DNA from: Cryptomeria japonica
Taxonomy: Eukaryota > Streptophyta > Pinopsida > Cupressales > Cupressaceae
Assembly (NCBI RefSeq): GCF_030272615.1
Contig: NC_081412.1
Location: 671,610,852 to 671,674,851, forward strand
DNA length: 64,000 nt
Direction: 5' to 3'
The translations under genes and the position numbers were made by a program. The notes beneath the pieces are model-generated. The model worked only from the letters and a program-made list of their open reading frames with translations, made no database searches and had not been told where the DNA came from. Shown piece by piece: positions 24,101-36,900 of this stretch. The stretch's first letter is position 1; the number at the start of each line of letters is the position of its first letter.

Positions 24101-25221
24101 CATCATATTCTTCCAGAGATAGAAACTTTCTCCGGTCACTAGTCATATGGTGAGAACAACCACTGTCAATAATCCACTCATTAGTATTATCAAAGCGGGA
24201 GACAAGAGCCTTCTTGTTTGACACATCTTCCTTGATAGCTACAAATACTATGTCTTCACTTTCTTCATCTTCTGATTCATCATCAACGACACCTTCATGA
24301 ACTGCAATAAGACAGTTTCTCCTATTTCCTCCTTTGAACTTTTTGAACCTCTCCGATTTGTCCTTATTATCACCATTAGGACAGTCTACAACAATGTGTC
24401 CTATCCTATTACAAGAAAAACATTTCAAAGGGAGCTTGCCTCTATATTTACCAGTTCCCTTAGGAAGTCTCTTGGCCAAAAGAGCTTCAAATTCCATCAA
24501 GATTTCCTCATCATCCATATCTCTGCTTTGTCTAGGTTCACAACTAGCACTAACTTCTTTACCCTTTCTAGATAGTGCAACATATACTTTAAAGGTTGAA
24601 TCAGTCTTCTGAACACTGCCATCATAACTGTTTAGCTCATAAGCGGTCAACTTAGTAATGATAGAATCAAGGGACACCTTTGTCTTGTCAATAGATCTCA
24701 AATCCTGAATAGCGGCAACCCTTATTGCATAGATTGGTAATAAGGTTCTCAAAACTTTGCTAACAATGGTGGAATCATCCATTGTACCTCCTGCACTCTT
24801 GATCTCTCCAACAATAGTTTTAATTCTTATCCCATATTGTTGAATGGTCTCTCCTTCAACCATCTGCATGTCTTCAAATTTTCCCTTAAGGCTTTCTTCC
24901 TTAGCTTGCTTCACATGCTCATCACCGCCATAAATATTTTCCAGAGTATCCCATACATCTGTGGGATTATCTTTGTCTTGAACATCTATAAACTCACTAT
25001 CAGATAGACTGTTGATAAGAGGTTCTATAACTTTCCCATTCTCCTAAATTTCTCTTCTTTGATCATCGATGAGAGTACTGGTAGGGACAACAAAAGCATT
25101 CTCAACATAGTTCAAGTGTTGAGCACCCATGCTTTTAATGTAGATCTTCATTCTATCCTTCCATATCTTAAAGTTATCTCTGTTGAACTTAGGACCTTCC
25201 CGCTTCAACACAACGGACCTA
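21118..25221 (-). pseudogene. Copia B gag-pol polyprotein, decayed
   Basis: In minus-strand order: Gag ('GPKFNRDNFKIWKDRM'), a complete CCHC knuckle 'CFSCNRIGHIVVDC' (near 24380-24425), protease 'WIIDSGCSHHMTSD', GAG-pre-integrase 'WIWHRRLYHVNFDN' with 'CRECQLGK', integrase core ('FRTDQGGEFTS', 'TPHQNGLAERNNR'), RT ('[12 protein letters not shown]', '[12 protein letters not shown]', 'LFVDDIIFGG') and RNase H ('DNTSAINISKN', 'QLVDIFTKPLP'). The longest clean piece is 23523-24914, Gag to integrase zinc region. About seven stops or frameshifts split the rest, for example near 25044, 23530, 22976, 22645, 22110, 21860 and 21483. Family role: capsid, processing, cDNA synthesis and integration. It is not expected to be functional. 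Confidence 0.9.
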
Positions 25222-25227
25222 TAGGAT

Positions 25228-25241
25228 GCTCCGATACCAAT
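25228..25241 (-). other. Copia B primer-binding site
   Basis: The minus strand reads 'attggtatcggagc' right after the 5' LTR, close to the 'tggtatcagagc' complementary to initiator Met tRNA that is usual for plant copia elements. Confidence 0.85.
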
Positions 25242-26720
25242 TGATGAATAATGATGAACGGTAACTATCCAATAGGTATTGAGAGGGGGAGGGTGAATCA
25301 GCACAAACAAAAACTTTCTCCACAACTCAAACAATAGAGACTATGCTAACAGGTAAACAACATCACTGATCTAAGTCAGGGCACTACCAGTAAAACACAA
25401 TGAGATTGTAAAAACCATAAACCGGTAACACTTAGATCTTCTCCATACATAATATCTCCTTTCCACTTCACCCATATATATAAACAAGTAATACATCAGA
25501 AATATAAAGACTACTAGCTCAACATGCATTACCACTTAACAGAAAATACTAATCATCACATCAAAAAGAAACACACATGACACATTGATTTTTCATGTGG
25601 AAACCCAACAGGGAAAAACCACAGTGGGGATGAATACCTAGAAATTGTTCTTTGAAATCTTCTGAAGTCCACTCTGTTAGGAGCCTAATTCGGTGAAGGA
25701 CTTCACAATAGGTTCTGCTAGGAACCAATCTTGCTAGGGATCACCCGATTAAGGGATGGCTAAATACCCGGTTAAAGGTTAGAACCTTGTTAAAGGTTAC
25801 CTCGCAAGAGGATTTGAAGAACTCAATGAATTTGAGTCACCTTGTTAAAGGATTCGCAGAAATCCTGTTAAAGCTCCCTGGTTAAGGGATTTTCCAACTG
25901 CTGAAATGGTTAGAAGTCAATAAGTAATACAATGATCTGGTAACACCACTCAATGCCAATGCAGATCCACTTTAGTTCCTTTTCTTCTACAATCTCATTC
26001 TGCAGGTATCAACACACTTCTCTAGTCTGTCAAGAATCAGGTATCTCTACAGTTGGATACACACACAACATTTGCCAACAACTTCAAATGAAAAATATCA
26101 TCGACCTTATAGACAACAGATAGGTTGGTGGCATAAGCTCTAAACCCTAAACATTTAGGTTATCAATATAGTCAGTCCAATCCCGACCATTCAATCACAT
26201 TGCATAATGTAAAATGATCTTGAACAAATCTCAAGACGTTCTCCATCATTCATTCTTTGCCGCTTCTAGAAGTTGGTAACCCATCATGCGCTCTCCACCA
26301 TTTGATGACACTTCGCACATTCCCAAGGTAGATAGGATCAATCTTCTTCATGCAAGATCCTCAAGGAAATCCTTCACGCGCACAAGGCTGATGTGGCAAC
26401 ACAATTTGATCTTCATTTCAATGCTAACCCATCACAGAATGTCGTCGATCAAATCACATAGACTTAAAATCTACCAACCGGTAGTCATACCAAATGAAAA
26501 CCCCGATACAAAATAATCCATATACTGGTTCACATTCCAACATACCGGTTCACTTGAACAAACATACCACTTCACTTTTTCACATATACCGGTTCACATA
26601 ATCATACCGGTTCTCTTGCCAGTTTGCTTACTTCAATATACTGGTTCATACTTTAGCATATTGACATCAATGACAAAATACAATATCATCATGTCATCAA
26701 ACTCTAGACATATGCCAACA
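25242..26720 (-). repeat. Copia B 5' LTR
   Basis: 1479 bp; + strand from 'tgatgaataatgatg' to 'tatgccaaca'. Unusually, the 11 bases outside it (26721-26731, 'atctccccctt') repeat the element's own polypurine tract rather than host sequence. Confidence 0.9.
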
Positions 26721-26731
26721 ATCTCCCCCTT

Positions 26732-29700
26732 GCAACACATTGCTTGCATCAAATCAGGCCTAGATGTAGTTAAGTAAAGTAAGCTACCTATCATTGACCT
26801 ATACAAAGTTTGATCAACAACAGGAGTTTCATCCATTTTAGATAATTTATAGATAGTGACCATAGGGATACATACTACATTGCATTTAGTCATTTGAAAC
26901 CATTTTAGCATATCTTTGGCATATTTTGTTTGTGAAATAAAAATGCCATTTTCAAGTTGAGTAACTTGAAGTCCAAGAAAAAAAGATAGCTCTCCTAACA
27001 TTGACATTTCAAATTCAGAAGCCATTATTTTTGAAAAAAAATTAGATAGTGCATCATCATTACTACCAAAAATGATGTCATCAACGTAGACTTCTACAAC
27101 AAGAATATCATTAGCTTCTCTCTTGATATAAAGATTGCTATCCACACTACCTCTGAGGAAACCATTCACTATCAAATGTGAATCCAACCGAGAATACCAA
27201 GCTCTAGGAGCTTGATTAAGGCCAAAAAGAGCCTTTTTTACCCTATAAACATGATCAGGTTTATCTAAATAACAAAGCCTTCAGGTTGTTCCATATAAAC
27301 CTCTTATTCCAGAAAACCATTCAAGAAAGTAGTCTTAACATCCATTTTGTACACTTTGAAAATTTTAAAACAAGAATATGCTAAAAATATTTTGATTGAC
27401 TCAATGCGAGCCACCGGTGAAAATGTCTCACCAAAGTCAACACCTTTTTGTTGAGCATATCCTTTGCACACAAAATGTGCTTTATTCCATACCACTTTAC
27501 CACATTCATCTAGTTTGTTTCTGAAAATCCATTTTCCACCGATTACATTTTTATCATCAGGTCTTGGAACTAACTCCCAAGTTTTATTTTTCTCAATTTG
27601 ATTGATTTCTTCCTCCATAGATTTCAACCAACGGTCATCATTCAAAGCATCATTAATAGTCATAGGCTCAAATTCAGTCACCAAATAGAATTGTTTAGCT
27701 ATTTGAGCTTGTTCATCAAGTTTCACTCTTACTTCTTGTTAAGATTCCAACATCTTTATCCCCAATAATCAGATTTTGAGGATGCCTCTTAGTAATATTC
27801 TTGGAGGGTGTAGATAGAGGTGATGCTACTTTAGGACTTGATACACTCTCCTACTGAGTGTTTTCCACTACATCAGGTTCAAGAGATTTGCCAAGTCTTA
27901 AATTAGGCTCCTCTTCAACATCCTGAACACGATTATTATCTAAAAAACACCTTCTCATCAAATGTGACATTTATAGACTCAATGATTATATTTAGCCTTA
28001 TATTGAAGCATTGTATGCTTTACTATGTGTAGAGTATCCTAAGAAAATACCCTCATCTGACTTAGACTGAAAACTGCCAAGATTTTCATCATCTCTTTTA
28101 ATAAAACATTTCCAACCAAAGATTTTAAAATATTTAATAGTTGCAGAATGACCATACCATAGTTCGTATGGAGTGAAGTTAGACTTCACTCTAATATGTA
28201 CTCTATTTAGAATATAAACTGTTATATGAACAACTTCTTTCCAGAACCTGTCAGGCAACTTGGCCTCACCTAACATAGTTCTGGCCATTTCCTTGACAGT
28301 TCTATTTTTCTGCTCAACTACCCCATTTTGTTGGGGTGTTCTAGCTGCACCATCCTGTCTTTTTATGCCATGATTTTCACAATACTCAATGAATTCTTGT
28401 GAAGTAAACTCTCTTTCTTTATCTGATCTTAAACATTTAAGTTTGAAATTTGATTCTTTCTCAATTAATTTATGAAAGATCTTGAATCTTTCAAAGGCTT
28501 TAGACTTATGTTTGAGAAAAGTTACCCAAACCATTCTTGTGTAGTCATCAACAAACAAAATGAAATATTTTTCACCATCAATAGATTTTGTCCTAGTAGG
28601 ACCACATAGATTAGTATGAACTAGCTACAAAAGTTTAGTGGATGAATGTTCTTTTGACTTGAATCTTACCTTTATCTGTTTTCCTTCGACATGTCCAGAA
28701 CAAACAACATTTTCAGGTTTACTGGGTATTGGTAGACCTCTTAAATTCTGATATTTACTGATTTTAACTAAATTTTTAAAGTTTATGTGGCCTAGATGTT
28801 TATTCCATAACCAGTTATCTTCAACTTGGCCCATAAGACACATACCTTCACTTCTTTCATGATTTGATGAGTCAAGGAGATTGCATATATTGCCATGACT
28901 TCTTAGTCCTGTTGCAATTGTTTTACCAGATTTAGTTTTAATTGTACAACATTGTGAGTTGAAAGAAACTTTGTACCCACTGTCACAAATCTGACTAACA
29001 CTTAAAAGATTATGTTTGAGGATTTTTACATAATACACATCACAAAGAGGTGTATTGTTATTTAGGAATAAAGACCCTCTACCTTTTATTTGTATTCTAG
29101 AGTTGTCTTTGAACTCCAGCATAATTTTCAAGTTTCAAGAACTTATCTTTACCTCCTGTCATGTGGTTAGAACAACCATTATCAACAACCCACAGAGTAT
29201 TCTTACTAGAGAGAAAAGCAGTTTGGACAAGCATGGATTGTTCTATGTTATTAACCTGTTTGGGTTTTCAAACTTTTCTTATATTTGATTTATTTTGTCT
29301 ACCCTCATTTGAAGTATGACCTATAACATTGCACTTGAAACACCTGATTGTTTTAGGAAAACCAAAGTATTGATTTTGACCAAAACTTAATAACCTGGCC
29401 ACCATAAATTTGTAGGTGCTCACTTTATGACCGAATCTATTACAGAAAAAATAATATCCATTGAAGAAAGGATTAAACCTGAATGTGTTCCATTTGTTTT
29501 AAATAGATGCTCCTTATTATCTATTTTTATATTGTGACCTGCAGAATTTGAGCATTCACCTATGTTGGTGAGCTATTTTTGTTTCCCTTGCATGTTATGC
29601 AAGCGAATAGTTCTTTCATGATCTTCAACTTGTTTATTAAGAGAATTGATTTGTTGTTTGAGTGTTAGAATCTCCCATTCTTTGTCTGAAAGAACTGACC

Positions 29701-30902
29701 TTAGATTCTCTATAACTCTTTTAGAGTCATCTAACTTAGTTTGAAAAGAAGTAGTTAAGTTACCTCAACTTTTCTCCTGGGAGGAGACAAGTTTTTTTTA
29801 GTTGTTTAATTTCTTGAAGAGTACAGAACAGTTCAGCTGTGAGATTTATCTCACAGTTCTTAGAGTTTGATTGACTATTAGTTTTAGTAACTATTTTTTT
29901 GTCTATGGTATTAGACGAACCAAATTCAGCCATGAACCATTTCACCTTCATCACCCAAAGAGTCATCTGACTCATCATCGGAGTCTTCGCTGCAGAGTAG
30001 ACTCCTTTTCTTTTTAAAATTGTTAAAGTTGAACTTTTTCTTAGGACTGAAAACCTTTTACTTGTATTTTTCAAACTGATGATCATAATCATTTTGTTCA
30101 GTGTAAGGGCATTGGGCTGCAAAATGACCAGCTCTACCACATCCAAAATATTTTAGAGGTTGTTTGCTTCTGTATTTTTTTTTGAGATTTCATACTAATA
30201 GAGATTCTAAAGAATCAAATAATTTTGATTCACTATCCACATCTACTTTCTTCTCGGTTTTGAAAGCAGACTCTTTTATTGATGAATTGGCATTATCACC
30301 TTTATTTGTTCTCATTTCAAATGCAGTCAATGTTCCTTGATTATCATCTAGGGTAAGCTTATTGAAATTTTTCTTTTCTTCTAAGGAAGAAAATTTCATT
30401 TCATATTTAGGTAATAGAGTTCTAATAACCTTTTTAACCACTGTGAACTTTCTACCTCTTCACCTAATCCTCTCATTCCATTTACAATTTCATCTATCCT
30501 TAGAAAGTAATCAACAACTTTTTCATCATCTTTCATTCTCATTTCCTCAAACTAAGTTTTGAGAGTGAGTATTTTTTACTGTATGACTTTCTCATTTCCT
30601 TGATAGATGTTTTCAAGTTTTTCCCAAATCTCATGTGTAGATTTGCAATGCATAATTTTAACAAAGACATCTTTAGTGAGCCCACACAATATAGCATGTT
30701 TGGCTATAGCATTCATCACATATTATTTTTTTTCCATCAGGATCTATTAGTATAGTAATTGAACTGTGTATTTACTGCAACCACTATTCTAGACATCTAG
30801 CTCTATAGATATCAGATATGTTTCCATTCTAATTTTCCAGAATACAAAATCAGTTCCATTGAACAATGCAACTCTAGTAACAGATGACCCCTCTTGAGAC
30901 AT
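26732..30902 (-). pseudogene. Copia A gag-pol, main part, decayed
   Basis: The minus-strand ATG at 30902 opens 'MSQEGSSVTRVALFNGTDF', a typical copia Gag start. Then come a knuckle 'YFGCGRAGHFAAQC' (first Cys now Tyr, near 30120), protease 'VVDNGCSNHMTG', GAG-pre-integrase (28640-28830), integrase core ('TPQQNGVVEQKNR'), RT ('NVIGGKWIFRNKLD', 'MDVKTTFLNGFLE', 'YVDDIIFGS'), ending 'SRPDLMQAMC' where copia B begins. Many frameshifts and stops. The rest of RNase H is at 19105-19389. Confidence 0.88.
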
Positions 30903-30966
30903 AACAAAAAAAACTTCCAAGATCGGGATCTATTCTAGGAAGATTTAAGAAATGCAGGACCCTAAT

Positions 30967-30979
30967 CTCTCATACCACT
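30967..30979 (-). other. Copia A primer-binding site
   Basis: The minus strand reads 'agtggtatgagag' against the 5' LTR, a near match to the Met-tRNA-type site 'tggtatcagag'. Confidence 0.85.
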
Positions 30980-32585
30980 TGTTGAAAGTGGTTTCACTCT
31001 GAGAGGGAGGGGGGGTGAATCAAAGTGTAATAAAATTCAACAATAAAAACTTCTAAAAAACTTGATAGACCTTTTTTACACAATACAACTTGCTTTAAAT
31101 CAGAAACAAGAACTGTTGATTTTAGATATTCAACCCTTTCAAGATCTAAGAAGAAATATTAGGATATATTGACTAAACAACCTGCATATGCTTCTATGAG
31201 ATACATCTTTTACTGCAACTATTAGATGAACTAAAAAAACTTCACATGCAAGTGATACTGCAGATTTACAAACAAAAATTTGCATATAATGAATGACATA
31301 AATATCAGATCTTGACCTAATGAACAAATATGAAAAAGGACAAGATTTTCAAAACATTTTACAAGACACAAATTTCATGAGTGGAAAACCCTCATGGGGT
31401 ATAAAAACCACTTGTAACCTATCAACTTTATTTCATCTCAAAAATCCAACTTATCACAATGGTGGAGTCTCTGCTCAGCACCTCAAAATGTCAACAACAG
31501 TTTGAGAACAAATTCAAGAGTGAAGTGTTTTGATGGAGTCTGAACTCAACATCTTACAGCTTAAGAACCTATGAAATTTTTTCTCTCAACACTAACCCTA
31601 CAACTACATTGTATTTGCAGTTCCAAAATCATGATTGATACCAAATCATAGGAATAGTCTATGAAAAATTATTTGAGTACATATTTTGTCAACCAAAACT
31701 AATTTAATATAATATAGGAGAATGAGAAGAACACACTCCCTTATAATTTCTTTTCAAAAGAAAACTTCTTACTCTGTATTCAACATTCGATGCTCAAGAC
31801 ACTTAAAACAGAGCAGCTAAGTAGCGACTCATGATTTTTTTCTTTTTTCCCACCCACTTGTTTCATATTATACCAAATATATATCCATCCTTCTTTTAAC
31901 ATAAACCAGTAAAAATAACTTCCTTTGTAAAAACGAAATGCTCATAACTGAAGAACTGGTATGCAAACTACTTTTTCAACCGACTGTCAAGAGAAAACCC
32001 TTCTATATATCATTTGCCATTAAACTAAATCTTTTTTTATATATGGTTGAAAGAATACCTGACTATGCCAGCAAAAAGTAAAAACGAAACTAAAAATCCT
32101 GATTGCATCTTTTGCTCGAAGTCCACCTTTCGTGTATGATGACAATAACCATTTCTGCTCGACGATATCACATTCAAGACATGGTGATAAACAAAAAACT
32201 AACTGCAACATCTGAAAAATAGTTATCTGGTAGAGCCTTCAAAAACATACATGGCGGCTAGGGTTCGAGGAAATGCTTTAGAAAGAAAGCTAAACAACAT
32301 GATATACAAGGCCCCAAAAAAACAACAATGATATTTGAAATCCGAATAATATCAAGTGCCCGAAGTAAAAGTTGCCCACGTGCCAAAGGATATGCATTTA
32401 ATCAAGTAACTCTCATGGACTCCATCTACCAAGTGGAATAGGATATGCATTTAATCAAGTATCCCCATGAGAAAGTAACCACTACATAAGGAGCTACACA
32501 TTAATCAAGAAGTCAAACATCCAACTTGTCATCTCGACCACCACAAGTCCACATCAAGGACAATAACAAAGATAAGAGACCAACA
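30980..32585 (-). repeat. Copia A 5' LTR
   Basis: 1606 bp; + strand from 'tgttgaaagtgg' to 'gagaccaaca'. It pairs with 17026-18627 and is followed by the target-site copy 'attcg'. Confidence 0.92.
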
Positions 32586-33506
32586 ATTCGCAAGTGGATT
32601 TTGGCTAGATGGGAAATCAAAGGAAATGTTTTGGTTTTGTCACCACTTAAAGTTACATTTTGTTTCTTGTTCTCACTCAAGGAGGATATTGTCATCATCC
32701 TGTCTTTTGGGCCCTAGTTATTTTGCAAACATAAACTTCTTTATATGTGGTAGCCTGGGTTTAAACTAGAGTCACACTTGGTGGGTGCTATTCAAACTTG
32801 GGTTTGCCTCATCAGTCTAGCTTTGGAGATCTAAGATGAGGAGATCATTACTGAGCTAGCTAATTCATTTAGACAGTTCATTTCACTTAACACCATAACA
32901 AAGTAACATTCCAAGCTGGTCTATGCACATTTTTGAGTGGGTATTACTCCAAGCACCATGTTACTTATGTCCATTGACATCAAGTCTCATCTCAGACCCT
33001 AGTCTCAGCCTCTGAAATATGAAAATTCTACTCTTTTATGTCAGATTTACTCCTCAATAGGCCACCTCTCTAATAAGTGCCATATTGGAACTTCCAAATC
33101 TTCTTCTAAATTCTTCTTCTAAAGGGAAGGATGAGAAATCTTAGGGTTTTGTGACCACTAATGCAAACTTCAAATTATTTGATGGGTTCCTCTATGAATG
33201 TCCCCCTAAATGCTTTGGCTCTAGTCTCAACTATGGGCTCCCTATGCTTCAGGGGACTCTACTCTTGACGTCTCTCAAGAAGAAATGTTCCCTATTCCTC
33301 TTAAAGAAAATATTGCCTTGGGCCTATGATCTCCTTTAATGTCTGTTGAGACCCCTGACACTTAAGGTTTGGTCATGGTTCCTTTTATCCCTATGTCCTC
33401 TTCCCTAATTCATGATGGTATGGGTCTAGCGCTTGGGGTTTCGCCCCTTATTTCTGCCACCCTATTCATGGCATGGGTTAGCCCTAAGATGCTATGCATT
33501 GATAAT
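32586..33506 (+). pseudogene. LINE ORF1, 3' part with zinc knuckle
   Basis: Resumes the ORF1 domain interrupted at 17025: 'KWILARWEIKGNVLVLSP', then 'FSLKEDIVIILSFGP'. Farther on, through several stops, come 'AGITPSTM'-like and 'MSIDIKSHLRP' stretches and a knuckle 'CQIYSSIGHLSNKC' (about 33038-33085; second Cys now Tyr). The block ends where copia C begins. Role in the family: RNA-binding ORF1 protein. Confidence 0.7.
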
Positions 33507-33901
33507 TGTTTATATGTGGCAACTGATCATGCAATTACTATACACTCATTATATATCCTCATCGGGGTTTGGGGGTGCAACCCTAAGGAAAACAAAATTG
33601 TCATTTTTAATGAAAAACACTGACATTGAAAAAACCCTAAAATAACTGACTTTGAGTGTTGCCCTAAAAATTGATTGTTATAAGTGGTTGGAATGTAAAA
33701 AGGCATTGTAATGGTGCTGTACTAATTTATTGGATAATAAGAAAAGATTGGATGGTTGTGTTCAGTGCATGGAGCCCATCTTGGGTGAACCACGTTAAAT
33801 CTCTGTGTTATCTATATTATGCATTTTCCTTCATCTTTTATGTTTATATCTGTATATAATTGTTAATTTTTATTTTCTCTAGATCTACCTAAACCCTAAC
33901 A
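33507..33901 (+). repeat. Copia C 5' LTR
   Basis: 395 bp from 'tgtttatatgtgg' to 'aaaccctaaca'. It shares blocks such as 'tgactttgagtgttgcccta' and 'agcccatcttgggtgaacca' with 38809-39196. Confidence 0.88.
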
Positions 33902-33915
33902 ATTAGTATCAGAGT
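33902..33915 (+). other. Copia C primer-binding site
   Basis: 'attagtatcagagt' follows the LTR at once, one base off the usual 'tggtatcagag' Met-tRNA site. Confidence 0.8.
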
Positions 33916-33963
33916 CGTTTATTTTTGTAAATTGGTAGGGACTCTCAGATTTGAGTGGGAGCA

Positions 33964-36900
33964 ATGGAAGAAACCAAATTCAAGGTCGAGAAGTTCAACG
34001 AACTAAATTATAAATTATGGAAAATGTAGATGGAGGATTACCTATATGAAAAGGATTTGTGGTGACCATTGGAAGGCAAGACAAAGAAACTAACCGCTAT
34101 GCCAGATGAAGATTGGGATATTCTGGACAAAAAGGTACTGGGAACCATTTGGTTGTGCCTTACACTGTCTATGGCATACAATATATCAAAAGCAACAACA
34201 TTTGCAGATTTGATGTTGGCACTGGCTAAACTGTAGTAGAAACCCTCAACTTTGAATAAGGTATTCCTTATGAAGCATTTATTTAATATGAAAATGAGTG
34301 AGGGAGAATCTATAGCAGATAATTTAAATGAATTTAATACAGTTACCAACCAATTGACTTTTTTAAAATTTAACTTTGATGAAGAGGTTAGGGCTCTCTT
34401 AATTCTACGTAATTTTCCAAAAAGAAAGAATAGCTTGGTTATGGAAATAAGTAACCGTGTCTCTTGGTAAACACTTTGAAAGTTGATGATGTTGTGGGCA
34501 TTTTCCAAAGTGAAGAAATGCAATGGAAAAGAACATATGAGACTTCAACATCATTGGTTAGTGTTTTGAATGTATAGAGTAGGGGAAGATCAAAGGAAAG
34601 AGGAAAATGCTCTGAGTGTGAGAAGTCATGAGGGAAGTCAAAGAAAGGATGCTTTCAATCCATATGAAGAAAGGATTGTTGGTATTGTGAAAAGCCAAGA
34701 CATTTATAGAAAGATTGTTGGTCTCGAAAAAATAAACAAGGATATGGAAATAAAGATGACAATTAGGAGTTAATGTTGTAAGTGATACTTTACAAGATGC
34801 ATTGATTCTATGTTTAGAAAATCTTAATGATTCTTGGGTAATAGATTTAGGGGCTTCATTTCATGCTACACCCCATAGAAAATATTTTATATATTATGTT
34901 CAAAGTGATTTTGGACAAGAGTGTTTGGGTGATGATGAGCCCTGTCAGATTGTTGGAAAATGGAAGATAAAGATCAAGTTATAGAATGGAAATTGTTGGG
35001 AAAAATGGTGTCTCAACCTTGCATTTATGCGAGGTTACTATTTATAGTAAGTTTTCATTTGAGCATGAAATGGTGCGAAACTCTCCCTGAAGCTTCTGGT
35101 TGGCTAGATAAGCATTCTGGTAAAGTTGCGTCGCAAGGTCACAGCTAGTTTTGAAGATATTAAATTTTTCGTCTTGGAGGGGTGAGATAAAATGTTTAAA
35201 CTTAATTTTGGGGGCTTTAGAGGCTCCAAAACACCCTGAAAAGTTGCCATAACCGGTGCAATGGGTTACGAGGTGATAGAGCACTTCGCGAGCTTTTTGG
35301 CGCTTCAAACGGTTCGTCAATCGGACACCCGGTTCTCAAGTTATGGCCTCCGGAAGTTTGTACTCCTGAAATAGGAAAAATAATTTGTATCAGATATATA
35401 AATGAGCTGTAAAAGGGAGCGACACGTGTTGATGTGTGCTTTAACATGTCATAGGGCATCTAGAAGGGAGATAAGGTCGGCTACACCTTATTGGGTGGTT
35501 TTAGCCCATGATTTTGTAATACCGTTTGACGGTTTCCTGTATTGTATCTCCTATTTATGAGGTGTGTGAGATAGAGGTTGTGTGAAAGAGTCTTATGGCT
35601 ATTGAGTTGCCTCTGAATCTCTGATTAGTGGTACTCCTGTGAAGAGCTTGCTCTGCAAGTATGTTGTAATCTATTTTTGATTGCTGAATAAAATATTGAG
35701 CTGCTTTTGGAGGGTGGGGTTTTTCTCCCGAAAGGGTTTTCCCCACGTAAATCATTGTGTTGTGGTATGATTGCTATTATATCTATTTCTATTGTCTGTA
35801 ACTGTTGTAATGATCTAAAAAAGTTTTGCATTACCCTCCTCTCAAGGTTAGTGTAGGAAGTTGTTTCCGCTACTTAACTTCCTTATAGAAATGACTTGTT
35901 GTAGGAGGTAAGACATGTCACTAAAGGTGGATTAGTAGTAGCTAAAGGCGTAAAGGTAGGCACATTGTATTTATGTACCAATAATACTTATTCGGCCTTA
36001 GCTGCTACAAAAAAATGTGTTGCAGGGACAACAACAATAGATGTTGCAAGGATAGATTCAAAATTGTGGCACCATAGATTTGGGCACATGAGTGAGAAAG
36101 GGATGAAAACCCTTCACTCTAAAAATTTGTTGTGAGGATTGAAGCAGATTGATTTACAATTCTATGAAAACTGTGCTTATGGTAAAAAGAAAAGAGTCAT
36201 ATTTCTCAAGGTTGCGAAAGAGAAGAAGAGAGATAAATTAGAGCTTGTGAATTTAGATATATGGGAACCGACTCAGGTATCATCTCTTGGTGGCTCTTTT
36301 TATTATGTTATTTTTATAGATGATATAACTAGAAAAACATGGGTGTATTTGCTAAAATAGAAATCAGACATTTTTTGAAACTTTTATGAAATGGAAAGCT
36401 TTGGTTGAGAATGAGACAAGAAAAAAGTTGAAATATCTCAAATCTGATAATGGAGGTGAGTATTGCAACAAAGAATTTGAATATTACTATTTTGTCATTG
36501 GAATTCGAAGGCAGAATATTGTTGTAGGAACCCCACAAGAAAATGGTGTGTGGGAGAGAATGAATATGTCAATCATGGAGCGTGCAAGGAGCATGAGATT
36601 GCATGTTGGACTGCCACTAATTTTAGGTAGACACTATACATACTATTATTTACTTGGTAAATAAAGGATCTCAAAATCCTTTGGATGGTGGCATTCTAGA
36701 GGAGGCATGGACTAGAAAAAGGTAAACTATGCTTTTCTAAAAACCTTTGTTTGTGAAGCTTTTTTCCATGTTGATAAGGAAAATAGAACCAACCTTGACG
36801 ATAAATCTAAAAGATGCACCTTCATTGGATATGGAATGGATGACTTTGGTTATCAATTATGGGATTTTGAAATCAGAAAATAATTAGAATTAGAGATGTT

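Larger units (their letters stand above)
19390..26720 (-). mobile_element. Copia B: Ty1/copia retrotransposon nested in copia A pol
   Basis: A 7.3 kb element on the minus strand with LTRs of about 1.48 kb, a primer site and a purine tract in the right places. It interrupts copia A between RT and RNase H. Flanks do not match ('gagcc' before 19390; 'atctc' after 26720), so there is no target-site duplication. The polyprotein is one nearly full-length gag-pol with several lesions. Its LTRs differ by roughly 10 per 100 over about 490 bases counted by eye, more than those of its host copia A. Confidence 0.92.
17026..32585 (-). mobile_element. Copia A: Ty1/copia retrotransposon inserted in LINE ORF1
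   Basis: About 15.6 kb on the minus strand, of which 7.3 kb is nested copia B. LTRs of about 1.6 kb bound it; the + strand copy starts 'tgttg' and ends 'caaca'. The 5' LTR is at the high coordinate. A Met-type primer site follows it and a purine tract precedes the 3' LTR. Flanking 5-mers are 'gttcg' (17021-17025) and 'attcg' (32586-32590), a target-site duplication with one mismatch. Over about 600 aligned LTR bases I count by eye roughly 6 mismatches per 100. Confidence 0.92.
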
